Source: JAGNLA01 sp964472265
GTDB lineage: Bacteria > Caldisericota > Caldisericia > JAAYUI01
Assembly: GCA_964472265.1 (NCBI GenBank)
Contig: CAYYJO010000024.1
Location: 1-26,524 of the forward strand
Length of the DNA stretch: 26,524 bases
Direction of reading: 5' to 3'
Of the stretch, positions 6,126 to 12,944 are shown piece after piece. The notes under the pieces are model-generated. The model saw only the letters and a list, made by a program, of their open reading frames with translations, had not been told where the DNA came from and searched no databases. The translations under genes and the position numbers were made by a program. Within the stretch, counting starts at the first letter, position 1, and each line of letters begins with the position of its first letter.

Positions 6126-7651
6126 TCGTCAATTTCGCAGCTGATAATCCTGTCCAGTCTGAATGTTCTGACTTCCTCCCGCTTGCTGTCGAAACCGGTG
6201 AGCGCCATGAACGTCTGCCCCTGAAACGTGACCATTCCTATCTTTTGTGGCGCAACAATCCGTTCTGATTCCTCAGCTTTCAGGTTCACATAGCCGATCT
6301 TCACTTTTCTGCGTGATCTTATTGCATTGTTGATCTGAGCCATCAGAAATGCTGGATCGATCTTTGTTATCTTCTTCGTTTTTTCCCTGACGATGAACTT
6401 CAGGACTCTGGAATCAACGATAATATCTGAGGTTCTGACTGGTCTTAGCAAGGTCAGACCCTCAAGGGACGTGCAGCGGCTTAAGGCAACGTAAAGCTGT
6501 CCATGTGCAAACGTTCTGCTTCCTAGGTCAATTGTTACTTTGTCAAAGGTTTTTCCCTGAGCCTTGTGGATCGTGACAGCCCAGGCAAGCTGGAGCGGTA
6601 CCTGTGAAAAAGAGCCGACCGTTTCTGTTTCAATCTTCTTGTTTTGCTTGTCCCAGCCGTATTTTATCATCTCCCAGGTGTTGCGACCGACATCTACAAC
6701 CTCACCCGATTCAAGACCGACCGATATTTTTGGCCGCATTCCATTGTCGTGGATTGCGATGACTTTTCCAAGCGTACCGTTGACCCAACGACCCTGGGAA
6801 TCATTTGCCACGAACATGACCTGTGCTCCTTTTTTGAGTACAAGTTCAGTGTCTGTCGGAGTTGTTTTCAGGTCAAAAAGTCCGGAGGTTTCAGCCCTGA
6901 AACCGAAACCGTCACCTGGCAGCTGGTCAAGCTTTGCAGCGTTGATTTCGTCAGCCGTTTTGTTGATCGTGCACAGGACAACCTCGCCGTTTGCCGGCTC
7001 GTGGTTCGGCTTGACCCTTGAGTTTAATTCGTCAAGATGATTTTTTGAAGCCGAGTTGTTCCTGATCGCGTTGAGGATGTTGAGAAACCCGCCCTCTTTT
7101 TGTCTGTACACCTTATCAAGTTCGATTGTTTCAGGCGTCTGTGAACCGAAGCAGTTGGCGTCAAAAAAGTAGGGGCTTTTGTAAATTTGTGTGAAGATTT
7201 CGTTTTCGTCATATTTTACAACCGGTGGAAGCTGCATCATGTCGCCGAAGAAAACCAGCCTGACACCACCAAAAGGTTCGTCAGGTTTCGGCCCGTTGTA
7301 CCGCATGAACGTCTCGACACAATCCATCAGGTCGGCACGAACCATCGAGATTTCGTCAATGATTATCATCTCAAGGTTGCCGTAAAGTTCGTGGGATTTC
7401 AGCTTTCTGATTGAATCAGGCGTTATCCCTGGTTTGAAGCCAAAAAAGGAGTGGATGGTCTGACCACCGGCGTTTATGGCTGCAACACCAGTTGGGGCCA
7501 GCACAACGTTTTTCTTCTTTGACGTTGACGTGAAGTGCCTCAAAAGTGTCGACTTGCCAGTTCCAGCCCTGCCGGTTATGAAAAGATTTCCTGTTCCACT
7601 CTCGATTTTTTCGAGAGCTTCCTTGAACCGGTCGTTAAATTCAATTGCCAT
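6122..7651 (-). CDS. PIF1/RecD-like helicase with C-terminal WYL domain
   Basis: The 509-residue protein is a superfamily 1B ATP-dependent DNA helicase (5'-3' in characterised PIF1s). Motifs: Walker A GRAGTGKS (27-34), motif Ia APTGVAA (52-58), Walker B IIIDE (96-100), motif III GDMMQLPPV (136-144), QLAWAVTIHKAQGKTF (354-369) and motif VI YVALSRC (387-393). Residues about 433-507 (IRSRRKVKIGYVNL, RIVAPQKIGM, RTFRLDRI) match a WYL domain, a ligand- or ssDNA-binding module. Fusions of PIF1 with WYL are known; in one thermophile the WYL part was reported as an accessory ssDNA-binding module. The literal W-Y-L triplet is not retained. The ATG at 7651 has TAAAAT 7 nt upstream and no clear SD. No linked defence genes are seen. 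Confidence 0.9.
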   Translation of the reverse strand: MAIEFNDRFKEALEKIESGTGNLFITGRAGTGKSTLLRHFTSTSKKKNVVLAPTGVAAINAGGQTIHSFFGFKPGITPDSIRKLKSHELYGNLEMIIIDEISMVRADLMDCVETFMRYNGPKPDEPFGGVRLVFFGDMMQLPPVVKYDENEIFTQIYKSPYFFDANCFGSQTPETIELDKVYRQKEGGFLNILNAIRNNSASKNHLDELNSRVKPNHEPANGEVVLCTINKTADEINAAKLDQLPGDGFGFRAETSGLFDLKTTPTDTELVLKKGAQVMFVANDSQGRWVNGTLGKVIAIHDNGMRPKISVGLESGEVVDVGRNTWEMIKYGWDKQNKKIETETVGSFSQVPLQLAWAVTIHKAQGKTFDKVTIDLGSRTFAHGQLYVALSRCTSLEGLTLLRPVRTSDIIVDSRVLKFIVREKTKKITKIDPAFLMAQINNAIRSRRKVKIGYVNLKAEESERIVAPQKIGMVTFQGQTFMALTGFDSKREEVRTFRLDRIISCEIDD

Positions 7652-7692
7652 CGGTTAGATTTTACAGGCTTGCTGGCAATATGCCGTTAAGC

Positions 7693-8598
7693 TCACAAAC
7701 CAAGTTGTTTTTTGATGAAGTCCTCAAGTTTGCTGGACGTGTCCAAGCCTTCATGCTGGTAGATGATGAAGCCGGACTTGTCAACGATTGATACGTTAGG
7801 AACACCGAGACCGCCCCACTGATAATAAACCTCAGCCAGTGGATCAAGGGCGACAATGTAGTTCATGCCAAGCTCTGCAATGTATTCGGCACGCTCTATG
7901 TCCATGGTGTTGCCAGCGTCAGAATCAGTGCTGACGCCGATGATTCTCAGCCCTTTGTCCTTGTAGGTATTGTAGAGCCTTATCAGTTCAGGAATTTCCT
8001 TCCTGCACGGGAAGCAACGGGTCGACCAGAAGTTGACAAGAACTATCTTTGTGTCGGAGGCATTCAAAACTTCGTTGAAATTGACTGTGCCACCTTCATG
8101 GGTTTTCAGCGTGAAATCGACAGCTTTAGGCTTTATGGTTTCAGAGTCGATGGTCATGGTCGCCGATTTGTCATCCTTTGAAACCATTGCAAGACCGAGT
8201 TCATTTTCAAAGAAATCACCCGGGACAAGCAGCCTGTTTGAAACGAGGAATGGCTTGCCAGACATGGTTTTTTTCTTGTTCTGTGAGACATATTCAGCTT
8301 TGTCAGGGAAAATCTTAACCGTAAGCCCCTGACCCCTGATGACAGCCGACCTTTCTGAAGTCATCCAAACAATGTTGTGACCGGTGAATTCAGCCAGGAA
8401 TCTGACAGGAAAATAGTAAATCCCGTCTTTTATTTGGGGCGCAGCATCGAGCCTGTGAGATTTCTCGTCCTGCGTGCCCTTGCCAACGACTACGATTTTA
8501 TAGTTGATTCTCCAGTAAACTTCTAGGTCTTTTGCACCAACTGATGCAAAGTTAGTTGCCAGAACACAGAGAATCAACAGCGCTTTCAAATGTCTCAT
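7693..8598 (-). CDS. Exported stalk-domain plus TlpA-like thioredoxin protein (paralogue B)
   Basis: The 301-residue protein starts at the ATG at 8598 with a signal peptide (MRHLKALLILCVLATNFASVGA). An earlier ATG at 8646 would put 16 charged residues ahead of it and is less likely. Residues about 27-150 carry a copper-amine-oxidase N-terminal-like stalk domain (GIYYFPVRFLAEFTGHNIVW; this name does not imply amine oxidase activity). Residues about 160-301 are a TlpA/AhpC-TSA thioredoxin fold with WSTRCFPC (C195-x-x-C198) and cis-Pro in GVPNVS (P267). It likely performs extracytoplasmic disulfide chemistry, such as reducing cytochrome c or partner thiols. Its start lies 47 nt inside the upstream paralogue, so the pair is one translationally linked unit. 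Confidence 0.85.
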   Translation of the reverse strand: MRHLKALLILCVLATNFASVGAKDLEVYWRINYKIVVVGKGTQDEKSHRLDAAPQIKDGIYYFPVRFLAEFTGHNIVWMTSERSAVIRGQGLTVKIFPDKAEYVSQNKKKTMSGKPFLVSNRLLVPGDFFENELGLAMVSKDDKSATMTIDSETIKPKAVDFTLKTHEGGTVNFNEVLNASDTKIVLVNFWSTRCFPCRKEIPELIRLYNTYKDKGLRIIGVSTDSDAGNTMDIERAEYIAELGMNYIVALDPLAEVYYQWGGLGVPNVSIVDKSGFIIYQHEGLDTSSKLEDFIKKQLGL

Positions 8599-9496
8599 TT
8601 GCCTGCGGATCCCACCTTTCCTGGAAGATTCTGATGTATTTTTCACCCGGAACGATCATGTAGTAGTTTGGGAAAATTGGATCATACCATTCCGGTTTGA
8701 GCAGGTATTCTGGATCAGAGCAGATTTGGTAGGTAATGCCTGTGTTTTCGATTTTCTCGTCACGGGAAGCCTCGAAGCCGACGCCATCGGTGTTGATTGA
8801 GACGATCTTTAATCCCTTACCTTCATACTTTGTCCAGAGTTTTTCGAAGAGTTTGAGGACATCGACGCAACCGGCGCAAGCTGTGTGCCAGATTTGGACG
8901 ATGACGACCTTGGTATCGGGTTCAGCAAGAACCTTTGAGAAAGTCAGGTTTTTGCCGTCACTGCCCAGGATCGGCCTTGTGAAATCGTTCCATTTGTATT
9001 TTATCTTGGATTTGTCGATGTCGACCGTGAGAGTGCCAGATTTCACAGTGAAACCTGTCTGGATGCTGATTGGTTTTGTAAGTTTGTCCAGGTCGATTGA
9101 TGCCATGAAAAGCCTTCCGCTTTTGATTTTTACCTGTGAATTGAGTTTGATGTCAGATGAATCCAGTGATACCACATTTCTCCAGGCACCAATTGTTATT
9201 TTGTTTGGGAGGAACTCACTTGCAATTGATGCAGTTTTAATCGAGTTATCCCAAGTGAATTCAAATCCGAACCTTTCAAAGAAAAATCTGACCGGGACGT
9301 AGAAAAGACCATCTTCTTCATATGCAGCCACGTCAAGCCTGAAGCTCTTCTCACAGGCATATGCAACTTTTGAGTTTTTTCGCAATTCTATCTGGCAAGT
9401 TTCAGCTGATGATGATACCGGAAATATTCCGAAAACTGAGACAAAAAGTGTCATGGAGGTGATCAGAAAAACCGTCTTATTGATAATTCTTTTCAT
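8552..9496 (-). CDS. Exported stalk-domain plus TlpA-like thioredoxin protein (paralogue A)
   Basis: The 314-residue product has a signal peptide ending near SSSAETC. A stalk-type domain lies at about residues 35-165 (GLFYVPVRFFFERFGFEFTW). The thioredoxin-like domain (about 170-314) has HTACAGC (C207-A-G-C210) and a cis-Pro at P276 (PIFPNY). Architecture, order and spacing mirror the next gene, so the two arose by tandem duplication. The active sites differ: CAGC here against CFPC in the downstream copy, implying different redox potentials or partners. Extra cysteines at 34, 48, 259 and 311 are absent from the other copy. The promoter at 9503-9530 puts the -10 six nt from this ATG, with no SD. 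Confidence 0.85.
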   Translation of the reverse strand: MKRIINKTVFLITSMTLFVSVFGIFPVSSSAETCQIELRKNSKVAYACEKSFRLDVAAYEEDGLFYVPVRFFFERFGFEFTWDNSIKTASIASEFLPNKITIGAWRNVVSLDSSDIKLNSQVKIKSGRLFMASIDLDKLTKPISIQTGFTVKSGTLTVDIDKSKIKYKWNDFTRPILGSDGKNLTFSKVLAEPDTKVVIVQIWHTACAGCVDVLKLFEKLWTKYEGKGLKIVSINTDGVGFEASRDEKIENTGITYQICSDPEYLLKPEWYDPIFPNYYMIVPGEKYIRIFQERWDPQANETFESAVDSLCSGN

Positions 9497-9502
9497 ATTT
9501 AC

Positions 9503-9530
9503 GTTTTATTCCCAATTTCCATCCTGTCAA
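9503..9530 (-). promoter_or_regulatory. Promoter for the stalk-thioredoxin gene pair
   Basis: On the minus strand TTGACA (9530-9525), a 16-nt spacer, and TAAAAC (9508-9503). Six nt then separate it from the ATG at 9496. The -35 is perfect; the -10 matches TATAAT at about 4 of 6. A leaderless transcript is possible. It is divergent from the NIF3 promoter at 9562-9590. Confidence 0.5.
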
Positions 9531-9561
9531 GGCAAAAATCATTTTGGAAACTTGAAGAAAT

Positions 9562-9590
9562 TTGACAATGGATTCGAAAATAAATAGAAT
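9562..9590 (+). promoter_or_regulatory. Promoter for the NIF3-ABC-PspC operon
   Basis: TTGACA (9562-9567), exactly 17 nt, then TAGAAT (9585-9590). Expected transcription start is near 9597, just ahead of the NIF3 start. It lies in the 105-nt divergent intergenic region with the stalk-thioredoxin promoter. Confidence 0.7.
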
Positions 9591-9601
9591 ATCATGTACG
9601 T

Positions 9602-10387
9602 TTGTTCAAAAAAGCCATGGATATTTTGCCCAGAGAGATAGCTTACTATCTAGACAGTTTATTTGAGGTCGATCCACACGATCAGGCGCATGCAAACAAC
9701 GGTTTGCAGGTGGAGTCAAGCGTGCCGGTTACAAAAATCGGCATGGCGGTTGACGCTTGCCTTTCTGCGTTTGAACTGGCAAAAGAGACTGGCTGCCAAA
9801 TGGTGATCGCCCATCATGGCATCTTCTGGACTGGCCACGGCAACGACCCGAGAGCCATAAACATCCACGGCAAGAGGCTTTCCTACGCCTTCAACAACGG
9901 GATCTCGCTCTGGTCCTGCCACCTTCCGCTTGATGTCCACCCGGAGTTTGGCAACAATGCAGTTCTTTCAAAGATGCTTGGCCTAACAGATCGCAAACAC
10001 TTTGGAGAGTATAATGGTAAAAAGATCGGTTTCATGGGTAGAATCGTCCCAACCGATCTTGAAAGTGTCGCTTCAAAACTGGAAGAAAACCTGCCAGAGT
10101 GTGCAGCTTACACCTGGAATTTTGGCAGGGAAACCATCGAGACCGTCGGAATCGTAAGCGGTGGCGGTGATTTTGCAATTCCCGAAGCTGGACAGCTTGG
10201 ACTTGACCTGATTGTTACAGGCGAGATGGGTCACGAGCTGTATCATGTGGCAAAAGAGTATGGTGTTAACGTTATTTGTGCTGGTCACTGGTGCACTGAA
10301 ACAACAGGAATCCAGGCGCTTGGAGAGAAACTGAAGGCCCAGTTCGGGCTTGCGTGCGAGTTCCTTTCAATTCCTACAGGCCTTTGA
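9602..10387 (+). CDS. NIF3-like dinuclear metal-centre protein
   Basis: The product is 261 residues from TTG at 9602, or 256 from the ATG at 9617; neither start has a good SD. The NIF3/YbgI/YqfO family binds two metal ions in a toroidal hexamer; cellular role is poorly defined, and some members are annotated as GTP cyclohydrolase I type 2. Ligand motifs are intact: IAHHGIFW (His71, His72), SCHLPLDVH (His107, Asp111) and CAGHWCTETTG (His229, Glu233; numbering from TTG). It is the short form without the inserted PII-like domain. It starts an operon: stop TGA at 10385-10387, then an SD and the ABC ATPase at 10398. Confidence 0.9.
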   Translation: MFKKAMDILPREIAYYLDSLFEVDPHDQAHANNGLQVESSVPVTKIGMAVDACLSAFELAKETGCQMVIAHHGIFWTGHGNDPRAINIHGKRLSYAFNNGISLWSCHLPLDVHPEFGNNAVLSKMLGLTDRKHFGEYNGKKIGFMGRIVPTDLESVASKLEENLPECAAYTWNFGRETIETVGIVSGGGDFAIPEAGQLGLDLIVTGEMGHELYHVAKEYGVNVICAGHWCTETTGIQALGEKLKAQFGLACEFLSIPTGL

Positions 10388-10397
10388 GGGGGAAAAG

Positions 10398-11348
10398 ATG
10401 GAAGCCATCATCAAAATCAAAAATCTTACGAAGAAGTTCAAGGACAAGACGGTTCTGGAGAATCTCAACTTCGAGATACCTGAAGGTGAATCTTTTGGAA
10501 TCCTTGGGCCAAACCGGTCGGGCAAGACGACGCTCATAAACATAATGTGCGGCATCGATAAACCGACTTCAGGCGAGGTCATCATATCAGGTATAAACAT
10601 AGCCCAAAACCCTGCAAAAGCCAGAAGTCTAATCTCACTCGTCCCTCAAACATCAGCTCTCTACCCTGATCTTTCAGCCCACGAGAACATCAAGTTCTTC
10701 GGCAACTTCCCCTCAATTCCATCAAAAAAGGTTAGGGAGATAGGAATAGAGGCTCTTGACCTGTTCGAACTGACACCTGAAGCACACATTCCAATCAGCC
10801 AGCTGCCATACTCGTACGCCAAGAGGCTTTCAATCGCAGTTGCAATGCTTTCCGACCCAAGGATCATCTTCCTCGAATCACCGACTGAAGGCACCGACGA
10901 CCGTTCATCAAGGATCATAACCGATGGGCTCAACCTCCTGTCAAACAGAGGTAAAACCATTGTCATCGCAACAACCTATACCAGGGAGATCAATGTCGTG
11001 TGCAGAAAAGTGGGTATCATGCACCACGGAACAATGCTCGCACTCGACTACATCGAAAACATCCTCAGCTGCTTTGGCGAACAGAACCAGATCGAACTTG
11101 AAGCCGAAGGACTCGAAAACATCCCGATCGACATCATAAGACGCCAGCTGTTCTGCTCGGTTCCAATCGAATCGGTGGACAAGTTTGGCTCAACGCTGAT
11201 CATCAAGCTGGAAAACACAACCGAAGTCCTCTCAATCATCCTAGAAGCTCTCGGCGATTCAGGCATTCCGGTCAAAAACATAAGGCTTTCAGAAGGAAGC
11301 CTTGAGAACGTATTCTACAAGCTCGCCGGACGCGAGCTGAAAGACTGA
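10398..11348 (+). CDS. ABC transporter ATP-binding protein with degenerate catalytic motifs
   Basis: The 316-residue protein has the layout of multidrug/ABC-2-type ATPases with a C-terminal extension. Walker A is GPNRSGKTT (from 37) and Q84 is the Q-loop. The signature region reads QLPYSYAKRLSIAVAML (135-151) where LSGG is expected. Walker B is IIFLES (156-161): the catalytic Glu position is Ser161 and the preceding Asp is Glu. The H-loop reads IATTYTREI (about 190-198) with Thr for the His. It probably binds nucleotide but hydrolyses poorly, or works with an intact partner. The ATG at 10398 follows GAGGGGGA (10386-10393); an upstream in-frame ATG at 10350 lies inside NIF3. The permease follows 11 nt later. 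Confidence 0.88.
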   Translation: MEAIIKIKNLTKKFKDKTVLENLNFEIPEGESFGILGPNRSGKTTLINIMCGIDKPTSGEVIISGINIAQNPAKARSLISLVPQTSALYPDLSAHENIKFFGNFPSIPSKKVREIGIEALDLFELTPEAHIPISQLPYSYAKRLSIAVAMLSDPRIIFLESPTEGTDDRSSRIITDGLNLLSNRGKTIVIATTYTREINVVCRKVGIMHHGTMLALDYIENILSCFGEQNQIELEAEGLENIPIDIIRRQLFCSVPIESVDKFGSTLIIKLENTTEVLSIILEALGDSGIPVKNIRLSEGSLENVFYKLAGRELKD

Positions 11349-11359
11349 GAGGGGTAAAG

Positions 11360-11911
11360 ATGGGCAAAAACATCCTCACAGGTTGGCTGCAAGTTACAAT
11401 AAAAGATTTCAAGATCCTGATAAAAAACAAGTTCCTCCTCCTTATTTTCGTATCGGTCATTTTGGCGCTGGTGATGTTCGCATTGTTTGTCAGGTTCTAT
11501 CTTGGTCCCATCATCATGACCTTCTTTGATTTCTCCACATTCTACCCGTCGCTGACGACCTACTATATCCTGTGTGTAATCTTTGCGGTTACGATCTTCA
11601 TGATGAGCCAGGGCGCTGTTTCAATAACAAACGAAGTCAAACATGGAACTGCCGACAGGATGAAAATCATGAATATGCCTTTCTTTGCGTTGGTCTTTGG
11701 CAAATTCATGTTTTACTATCTCTCGGCCGTCATCATGGTCATTTTATACAACATCGCCCTTATGATAATGTTCTTATCATATTCCACCTACGTTTGGTCA
11801 TGGGGTATCACAAACCTGGCCGTCTTTATCCTTCTTTGGCCCTTGATCATGGTTTTCCTGGCCGGTATGTTCTACAGCCTCGTAAGATCCCTCAAAGGCA
11901 AGAGGGAATGA
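11360..11911 (+). CDS. Short ABC-2-type permease-like membrane protein
   Basis: The 183-residue protein has about four or five predicted membrane segments (around residues 25-55, 68-90, 108-135 and 145-172). Between them is a cytoplasmic-type loop, NEVKHGTADRMKIMNMPFF...GKF, like the E-x-E/G-T loop of ABC-2 permeases. Full ABC-2 permeases usually have six segments and 250 or more residues, so this looks like a half or reduced version. It follows the ABC ATPase by 11 nt with SD GAGGGG, so it should be its membrane partner. Its TGA overlaps the next ATG (ATGA at 11908-11911), coupling it to PspC. The substrate is unknown. Confidence 0.75.
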   Translation: MGKNILTGWLQVTIKDFKILIKNKFLLLIFVSVILALVMFALFVRFYLGPIIMTFFDFSTFYPSLTTYYILCVIFAVTIFMMSQGAVSITNEVKHGTADRMKIMNMPFFALVFGKFMFYYLSAVIMVILYNIALMIMFLSYSTYVWSWGITNLAVFILLWPLIMVFLAGMFYSLVRSLKGKRE

Positions 11912-12345
11912 AAAAAATCTACAGATCGAGAACTGATAAAGTCATCAGCGGTGTCTGTGGAGGAATCGGCAAATATTTTGGCATTGACCCAACTATCGTA
12001 AGAATCATCTGGGCTATCTGCATCTTTGCAATGGGAACAGGAGTTTTGGCCTACATCATCGCTATGATCATCATTCCTGTCGAACCGCTCGAAGGCGAAC
12101 CTGAAGTCACAAAGCCAGATGGTTCGGTTGACCTCTACAGATCAGAACAGGCAAACGTAAATGTGAATTCAAAAACGTTGCTGCTTGTCATAGGCTCAAT
12201 AATTCTTCTGGTCGGAATCCTGTTCCTGATTGGGAACATTTTTGGAACGATCGGATGGGTGTTTTCGATTGGATCAAAGATTTTCTGGCCTCTAGTGATC
12301 ATCGGCGCAGGCGTCGCCGTTTTGATCGGTTATTTCAGGAAATAA
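11908..12345 (+). CDS. PspC domain membrane protein
   Basis: The 145-residue protein has an N-terminal PspC domain (residues 2-63: YRSRTDKVISGVCGGIGKYF, then IDPTIVRIIWAICIFA and YIIAMIIIP). Two further hydrophobic segments follow (about 88-115 and 120-143), the LiaF-like part. PspC proteins sit in the membrane and take part in envelope-stress or membrane-integrity responses. It starts at the ATG at 11908 within AGAGGGAATG, overlapping the permease stop. A longer frame beginning at 11572 overlaps the permease and is rejected. The operon thus pairs an ABC-like module with an envelope-stress type protein. It ends one base from the convergent mgsA stop; no terminator is seen between them. Confidence 0.88.
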   Translation: MKKIYRSRTDKVISGVCGGIGKYFGIDPTIVRIIWAICIFAMGTGVLAYIIAMIIIPVEPLEGEPEVTKPDGSVDLYRSEQANVNVNSKTLLLVIGSIILLVGILFLIGNIFGTIGWVFSIGSKIFWPLVIIGAGVAVLIGYFRK

Positions 12346-12346
12346 A

Positions 12347-12718
12347 TCACTCCATCATTCTTGATGTGAAGAGCATGTCGGCCGTTGCGCGATTACACGC
12401 CGTTGGTATATTGTTGAGAACCGCAATCCTAAGCAAGGCCTTCACATCAACATCGTGTGGCTGAGCCGACATTGGATCCCAGAAGAATATGAGTATGTCA
12501 ATTTTTCCTTCAACAATTCTTGCGCCTATCTGCTGATCACCACCAAGAGGACCTGACCTCAAACATTCGACCTTAAGGCCAGTTTCTTTTGCTACAACAG
12601 TCCCTGTTGTCCCTGTCGCAACGATTTCGTGTTTGGATAGTTCTTCCCTATGGTTGAGCGCCCAGGCAACTATTTCCATCTTCTTGTGATCGTGGGCAAT
12701 TAAAGCTACTCTTTTCAT
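12347..12718 (-). CDS. mgsA: Methylglyoxal synthase
   Basis: The 123-residue enzyme converts dihydroxyacetone phosphate to methylglyoxal and phosphate, a glycolytic bypass used under phosphate limitation. Alignment from memory to the E. coli enzyme keeps a constant offset of 10, and the catalytic residues are present: Asp61 (LGGDQQIGA), Asp81 (FFWDP), His88 and Asp91 (PHDVDVKALLR); in E. coli these are D71, D91, H98 and D101. The start is the ATG at 12718 after AAAGGA (12725-12730); the longer frame to 12844 runs into tRNA-Ala and is rejected. The protein lacks the extended C-terminus of the E. coli enzyme but is full length for short forms. It lies 56 nt downstream of tRNA-Ala on the same strand without a clear promoter of its own. 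Confidence 0.95.
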   Translation of the reverse strand: MKRVALIAHDHKKMEIVAWALNHREELSKHEIVATGTTGTVVAKETGLKVECLRSGPLGGDQQIGARIVEGKIDILIFFWDPMSAQPHDVDVKALLRIAVLNNIPTACNRATADMLFTSRMME

Positions 12719-12774
12719 TTTTTTTCCTTTCAACCGATAATAACACGTAAATATTAGGGGATCTTTAAGAAAAA

Positions 12775-12850
12775 TGGTGGAGCAGAGGAGATTCGAACTC
12801 CCGGCCTCGTCCTTGCGAAGGACGCGCTCTGCCAACTGAGCCACTGCCCC
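12775..12850 (-). tRNA. tRNA-Ala (anticodon CGC)
   Basis: Seventy-six nt including an encoded CCA. The acceptor stem pairs GGGGCAG with CTGCTCC and contains G3:U70, the alanine identity pair; the discriminator is A. The anticodon stem pairs CGTCC with GGACG around the loop TTCGCAA, giving anticodon CGC (codon GCG). The T arm GGAG-TTCGAAT-CTCC is normal. The promoter at 12863-12890 precedes it. Confidence 0.96.
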
Positions 12851-12862
12851 ACATCACAAAAG

Positions 12863-12890
12863 ATTCTACAAAACTGCCAGGAATATGCAA
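12863..12890 (-). promoter_or_regulatory. Promoter for tRNA-Ala (and possibly mgsA)
   Basis: On the minus strand TTGCAT (12890-12885), a 16-nt spacer, and TAGAAT (12868-12863), about 12 nt before the mature tRNA 5' end. It is back-to-back with the plus-strand promoter at 12897-12924. Confidence 0.6.
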
Positions 12891-12896
12891 CAAACC

Positions 12897-12924
12897 TTGA
12901 AGTGCGCCACTGATGAAATAGAAT
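12897..12924 (+). promoter_or_regulatory. Promoter for the carboxypeptidase-regulatory-domain lipoprotein
   Basis: TTGAAG (12897-12902), 16 nt, TAGAAT (12919-12924), 20 nt before the ATG at 12945. A normal SD (GGAGGTG, 12934-12940) lies between. It shares the TAGAAT -10 hexamer with the NIF3 and tRNA promoters. Confidence 0.6.
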
Positions 12925-12944
12925 TATCTACTTGGAGGTGTTGC

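Noticed and set aside
7693..9496. True copper amine oxidases
   Set aside because: Only the N-terminal stalk-type domain is present; there is no catalytic amine oxidase domain, and a thioredoxin fold follows.
11572..11907. Longer PspC protein starting at 11572
   Set aside because: The extra part overlaps the ABC-2-like permease and has no family similarity; the ATG at 11908 has an SD and starts the PspC domain.
12719..12844. Longer methylglyoxal synthase with 42 extra residues
   Set aside because: The extension reads through tRNA-Ala, and family homology starts at MKRVALIAHDHK, which has its own SD.
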